The position numbers and the translations under genes are program-made. Positions 61,655 through 64,000 of a DNA stretch of 64,000 nucleotides are shown piece by piece; within the stretch, counting starts at the first letter, position 1; the number at the start of each line of letters is the position of its first letter. Origin of the DNA: Winogradskyella helgolandensis (GTDB lineage: Bacteria > Bacteroidota > Bacteroidia > Flavobacteriales > Flavobacteriaceae); assembly GCF_013404085.1 (NCBI RefSeq), contig NZ_JABFHO010000001.1, positions 3,919,501 through 3,983,500 of the forward strand, written 5' to 3'. The notes beneath the pieces are model-generated. The model was not told the DNA's origin, made no database searches, and saw only the letters and a program-made list of their open reading frames with translations.

Positions 61655-61662
61655 TATCTTCG
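61655..61662 (+). promoter_or_regulatory. nrnA -7-like box
   Basis: TATCTTCG, seven of eight matches to TAnnTTTG counting the two free positions, ends 6 bp before the nrnA ATG. The mRNA would be nearly leaderless, as with the TetR gene. Confidence 0.4.
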
Positions 61663-61668
61663 CCACAT

Positions 61669-62688
61669 ATGATTAAAGACCAAATTCCAGAAATAAAAGT
61701 ACTCTTAAGCGCACCAAAGAACATCGTTATTGTTCCACATAGAAATCCAGATGGCGATGCCATGGGTTCAACATTAGCCTTGTACCACTATCTAAAACTC
61801 TACAATCACAATGCAGTCGTCATTGCTCCTAATGATTATCCGGATTTTTTAAAATGGTTACCGGGAGACGACACTGTTTTAAAGTTTGAAACTCATCTAA
61901 ATGACACTTCGACACTTATAAATAAGGCCGACCTTATTTTTACGCTCGATTTTAATGCGTTTCATCGCGCAGGACATCAAATGGCTGAAGTTTTAGAAGC
62001 CTCTAAAGCGATTAAAATAATGATAGATCATCACCAACAACCAGATGATTATGCCAAATACACCTATTCGGATGTCAGCATGTCTTCAACTTGTGAAATG
62101 GTTTATAATTTCATTGAAATGCTTGGTGATGATGCTAAAATTAATGCCACTATAGCAACCTGTCTTTATGTTGGCATTATGACAGACACTGGATCTTTCC
62201 GTTTTCCGGCAACTACGAGTAGAACGCATTACGTTATCGGAAACCTTATTGAAAAAGGAGCTGATAATTCTCAAATTCATAATAACACATTCGATACTAA
62301 CAGTTATAGCCGTTTACAATTATTAGGAAGAGCCATGCAGAATTTAAAGGTAATTCCCGAGTTAAGAACGGCTTATATTACGTTGTCTCAGGCAGAATTG
62401 GATCAATTCAACTTTAAAAAAGGAGATACAGAAGGCTTTGTTAATTATGCATTATCATTAAAAGATATTATTTTTGCAGCTATCTTTATTGAAAGTCAGC
62501 AAGATCAAATTATAAAGATATCATTACGTAGTAAAGGAGCGTTTTCGGTGAATGAATTTTCGAGAGCACATTTTAACGGAGGAGGTCATACCAATGCCGC
62601 TGGAGGACGTAGTGATGATGACATGCAAACCACAATAAATAATTTTATTAGTATATTACCGCAGTATAAACAAGATTTGTCCCAATGA
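61669..62688 (+). CDS. nrnA: NrnA-type DHH phosphoesterase (nanoRNase/pAp phosphatase)
   Basis: 339 residues. DHH-type motifs are VPHRNPDGDAMGSTLAL, LDFNAFHRAG, IMIDHHQQPDDY and the DHHA1 C-terminal HFNGGGHTNAAGGRS. NrnA degrades short oligoribonucleotides and dephosphorylates pAp. The gene is directly followed by gldI (37 bp) and a cyclophilin gene, a common flavobacterial order. Confidence 0.93.
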   Translation: MIKDQIPEIKVLLSAPKNIVIVPHRNPDGDAMGSTLALYHYLKLYNHNAVVIAPNDYPDFLKWLPGDDTVLKFETHLNDTSTLINKADLIFTLDFNAFHRAGHQMAEVLEASKAIKIMIDHHQQPDDYAKYTYSDVSMSSTCEMVYNFIEMLGDDAKINATIATCLYVGIMTDTGSFRFPATTSRTHYVIGNLIEKGADNSQIHNNTFDTNSYSRLQLLGRAMQNLKVIPELRTAYITLSQAELDQFNFKKGDTEGFVNYALSLKDIIFAAIFIESQQDQIIKISLRSKGAFSVNEFSRAHFNGGGHTNAAGGRSDDDMQTTINNFISILPQYKQDLSQ

Positions 62689-62725
62689 AACCCCTAAATT
62701 GGTGTCGACTAAAATATATAGACTC

Positions 62726-63259
62726 ATGAAAAACCTACTCATACTTACCATTGTATTACTGCTGTGTTTCAGTTGTAAACCGCCAGAGGCACGACTACCA
62801 GAATCCGTACAATCTGGTTCATTCTTAAAAGCTTCTGCTGAGCGCAATAAAAAACTAAACGAACTAGAACACCAACAAATTCAAGATATTATAGAGAGTA
62901 ATCCTGATAAAGAGTATATCGCTTCCGAAAGTGGTTTTTGGTATTTTTATCAAACTAAAATTGAAAGTGACACCATTAAACCACAATTTGGTGATGAAAT
63001 ACACTTTACCTATGATGTTTCTAATATTGAAGGTGATGAAATTTATGCCGACACTGATAAAACCTATATTATGGACAAAGAAGAATTGTTCACAGGTTTA
63101 CGTGAAGGTTTGAAACTCTTAAAACCAACCGAAACAGCAACATTTATTTTTCCATCTCAAAAAGCCTATGGGTATTACGGAGATGAAAGTAAAGTAGGAA
63201 CTAATGTTCCATTAATTTGTGAAGTAACTTTAAACACTATAACTAAAAAAAATGATTAA
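62726..63259 (+). CDS. gldI: GldI, gliding-motility lipoprotein of the FKBP fold
   Basis: 177 residues from the ATG at 62726. Lipobox [13 protein letters not shown] (Cys16), then an FKBP-type domain ([15 protein letters not shown], then [21 protein letters not shown] and [12 protein letters not shown]). GldI is needed for gliding motility and T9SS function in Flavobacteriia, folding surface or periplasmic proteins. The next cyclophilin gene starts within its stop region. Confidence 0.92.
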   Translation: MKNLLILTIVLLLCFSCKPPEARLPESVQSGSFLKASAERNKKLNELEHQQIQDIIESNPDKEYIASESGFWYFYQTKIESDTIKPQFGDEIHFTYDVSNIEGDEIYADTDKTYIMDKEELFTGLREGLKLLKPTETATFIFPSQKAYGYYGDESKVGTNVPLICEVTLNTITKKND

Positions 63260-64000
63260 ACAAGCACTTACAGCATTCGTTGTACTATTAGTATTAGCAA
63301 ACATTTCTTGCCAAGAACGCTATTCTGATTTAGAAAATGGGATTTATGCCGAATTTGTAACCTCAAAAGATACTATGGTTGCTAAACTCTTTTTTGAGAA
63401 AGCACCGGTAACAGTAGCTAATTTTGTGGCTTTAGCCGAAGGAAACCATCCTTTAGTAAAAGAAGAACTTAAAGGAAAACCTTTTTATGATGGCTTAACG
63501 TTTCATCGGGTAATGAACAACTTTATGATTCAAGGAGGTGATCCAACAGCATCAGGTACTGGTGATCCTGGATATAAATTTGAAGACGAATTAGTTCCTG
63601 AATATAAACATGATAAGATAGGTATGTTATCTATGGCAAACTCTGGTGTAAACTCTAATGGAAGTCAATTTTTTATCACAGAAAAAGTAACTCCATGGTT
63701 AGATGGTTACGACGAAAACGGCAATTTAAAAGATTGTTCTAATCCTAGAGTGGCATGCCACGCTGTTTTTGGAGAATTAGTAAAAGGATTACCTGTACTC
63801 GATTCTATTTCTAATGTAAAAGTGGCACCTGGATCTAACAAACCATTGGAAGATGTTGTAATTACTAAATTAAATATTATACGCATTGGATCGGTAGCTA
63901 AGAAATTTGATGCTCCTAAAGTATTTACAGAAGAACTTCCAAAAATTAAAGAACGAGCTGCTGCTGCAAAACTTGAAGCTGCAGCAAAAGCAGAAGAAGC
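63252..64000 (+). CDS. Cyclophilin-type peptidylprolyl isomerase lipoprotein (partial, runs off right edge)
   Basis: The ATG at 63252 overlaps the gldI stop by 8 bp, so the two are translated together. The visible 249 codons have a lipobox LANISC (Cys20) and a cyclophilin domain: [39 protein letters not shown], then [18 protein letters not shown] and [13 protein letters not shown]. The C-terminal part becomes Ala/Glu-rich ([17 protein letters not shown]), likely a coiled coil. Acts in the periplasm on protein folding. Confidence 0.93.
   Translation, partial: MIKQALTAFVVLLVLANISCQERYSDLENGIYAEFVTSKDTMVAKLFFEKAPVTVANFVALAEGNHPLVKEELKGKPFYDGLTFHRVMNNFMIQGGDPTASGTGDPGYKFEDELVPEYKHDKIGMLSMANSGVNSNGSQFFITEKVTPWLDGYDENGNLKDCSNPRVACHAVFGELVKGLPVLDSISNVKVAPGSNKPLEDVVITKLNIIRIGSVAKKFDAPKVFTEELPKIKERAAAAKLEAAAKAEE

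Overview
The window looks like chromosome from a marine-type Flavobacteriaceae (Bacteroidota). Supporting signs are the AT-rich coding sequence, TAnnTTTG promoter boxes, many short lipoprotein signals, the gliding gene gldI, a TonB-dependent receptor with a carboxypeptidase-like N-terminal domain, an S46 peptidase, 2TM-domain proteins and a fused CcoN-CcoO oxidase subunit. Species cannot be named from the sequence alone.

Layout. 1-12.7 kb: end of a FIST protein, a DUF6265 protein, a CBM9-like lipoprotein, a GH15 enzyme divergent from an OtsA-OtsB trehalose fusion, two secreted metallopeptidases (M28, M1), a YdeI-like protein, and a VWA/AAA ATPase pair. 12.9-25.5 kb: a micro-aerobic respiration block with an Fnr-type regulator, copper ATPase CcoI, CcoS, CcoNO, CcoQ, CcoP, CcoG, CcoH, a TauE/SafE membrane protein, UspA and HemN. 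Three near-identical Fnr-like palindromes (ATGATN4ATCAT type) stand 33 bp upstream of three -7 boxes, for ccoI, ccoS-ccoNOQP and hemN. 25.6-28.5 kb: YceI and Cu-Zn SOD lipoproteins, then an ECF sigma factor with its RskA-like anti-sigma factor.

28.6-42.8 kb is the accessory part and the most interesting region. It holds two arrays of co-oriented, mostly single-gene units separated by eight 130-161 bp imperfect palindromes, interrupted only by an oppositely oriented S46 peptidase. Each complete unit starts with GTTnnnnnn and ends with a cassette-specific sequence that is the reverse complement of its own start. This is the signature of integron gene cassettes with attC sites (R'/R'' boxes). 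The boxes depart from the GTTRRRY consensus and the complementarity extends to about 15 bp. No integrase lies in the window, so this is a CALIN-like array or a related, possibly undescribed cassette system. Cargo is mostly small secreted or membrane proteins of unknown function, plus a serine hydrolase, a PD40 propeller protein, an unusual MBL-DUF1566-DUF1566-EF-hand fusion, a DUF3667 protein and a YD-repeat-like protein.

42.8-64 kb: a hypothetical gene with five 11-bp tandem repeats upstream; an operon of two half-DUF4331 proteins, a TPR lipoprotein and a TonB receptor; a LETM1-related protein; a Fic AMPylase; a LytTR two-component system whose histidine kinase carries a C-terminal 2TM domain and is followed by three free 2TM proteins; a DUF2141 protein; a beta-lactamase-fold serine hydrolase; a TetR-DoxX-SDR operon; ndk; and nrnA-gldI-cyclophilin running off the right edge.

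All calls come from reading the sequence and recognising motifs. No database search was possible.
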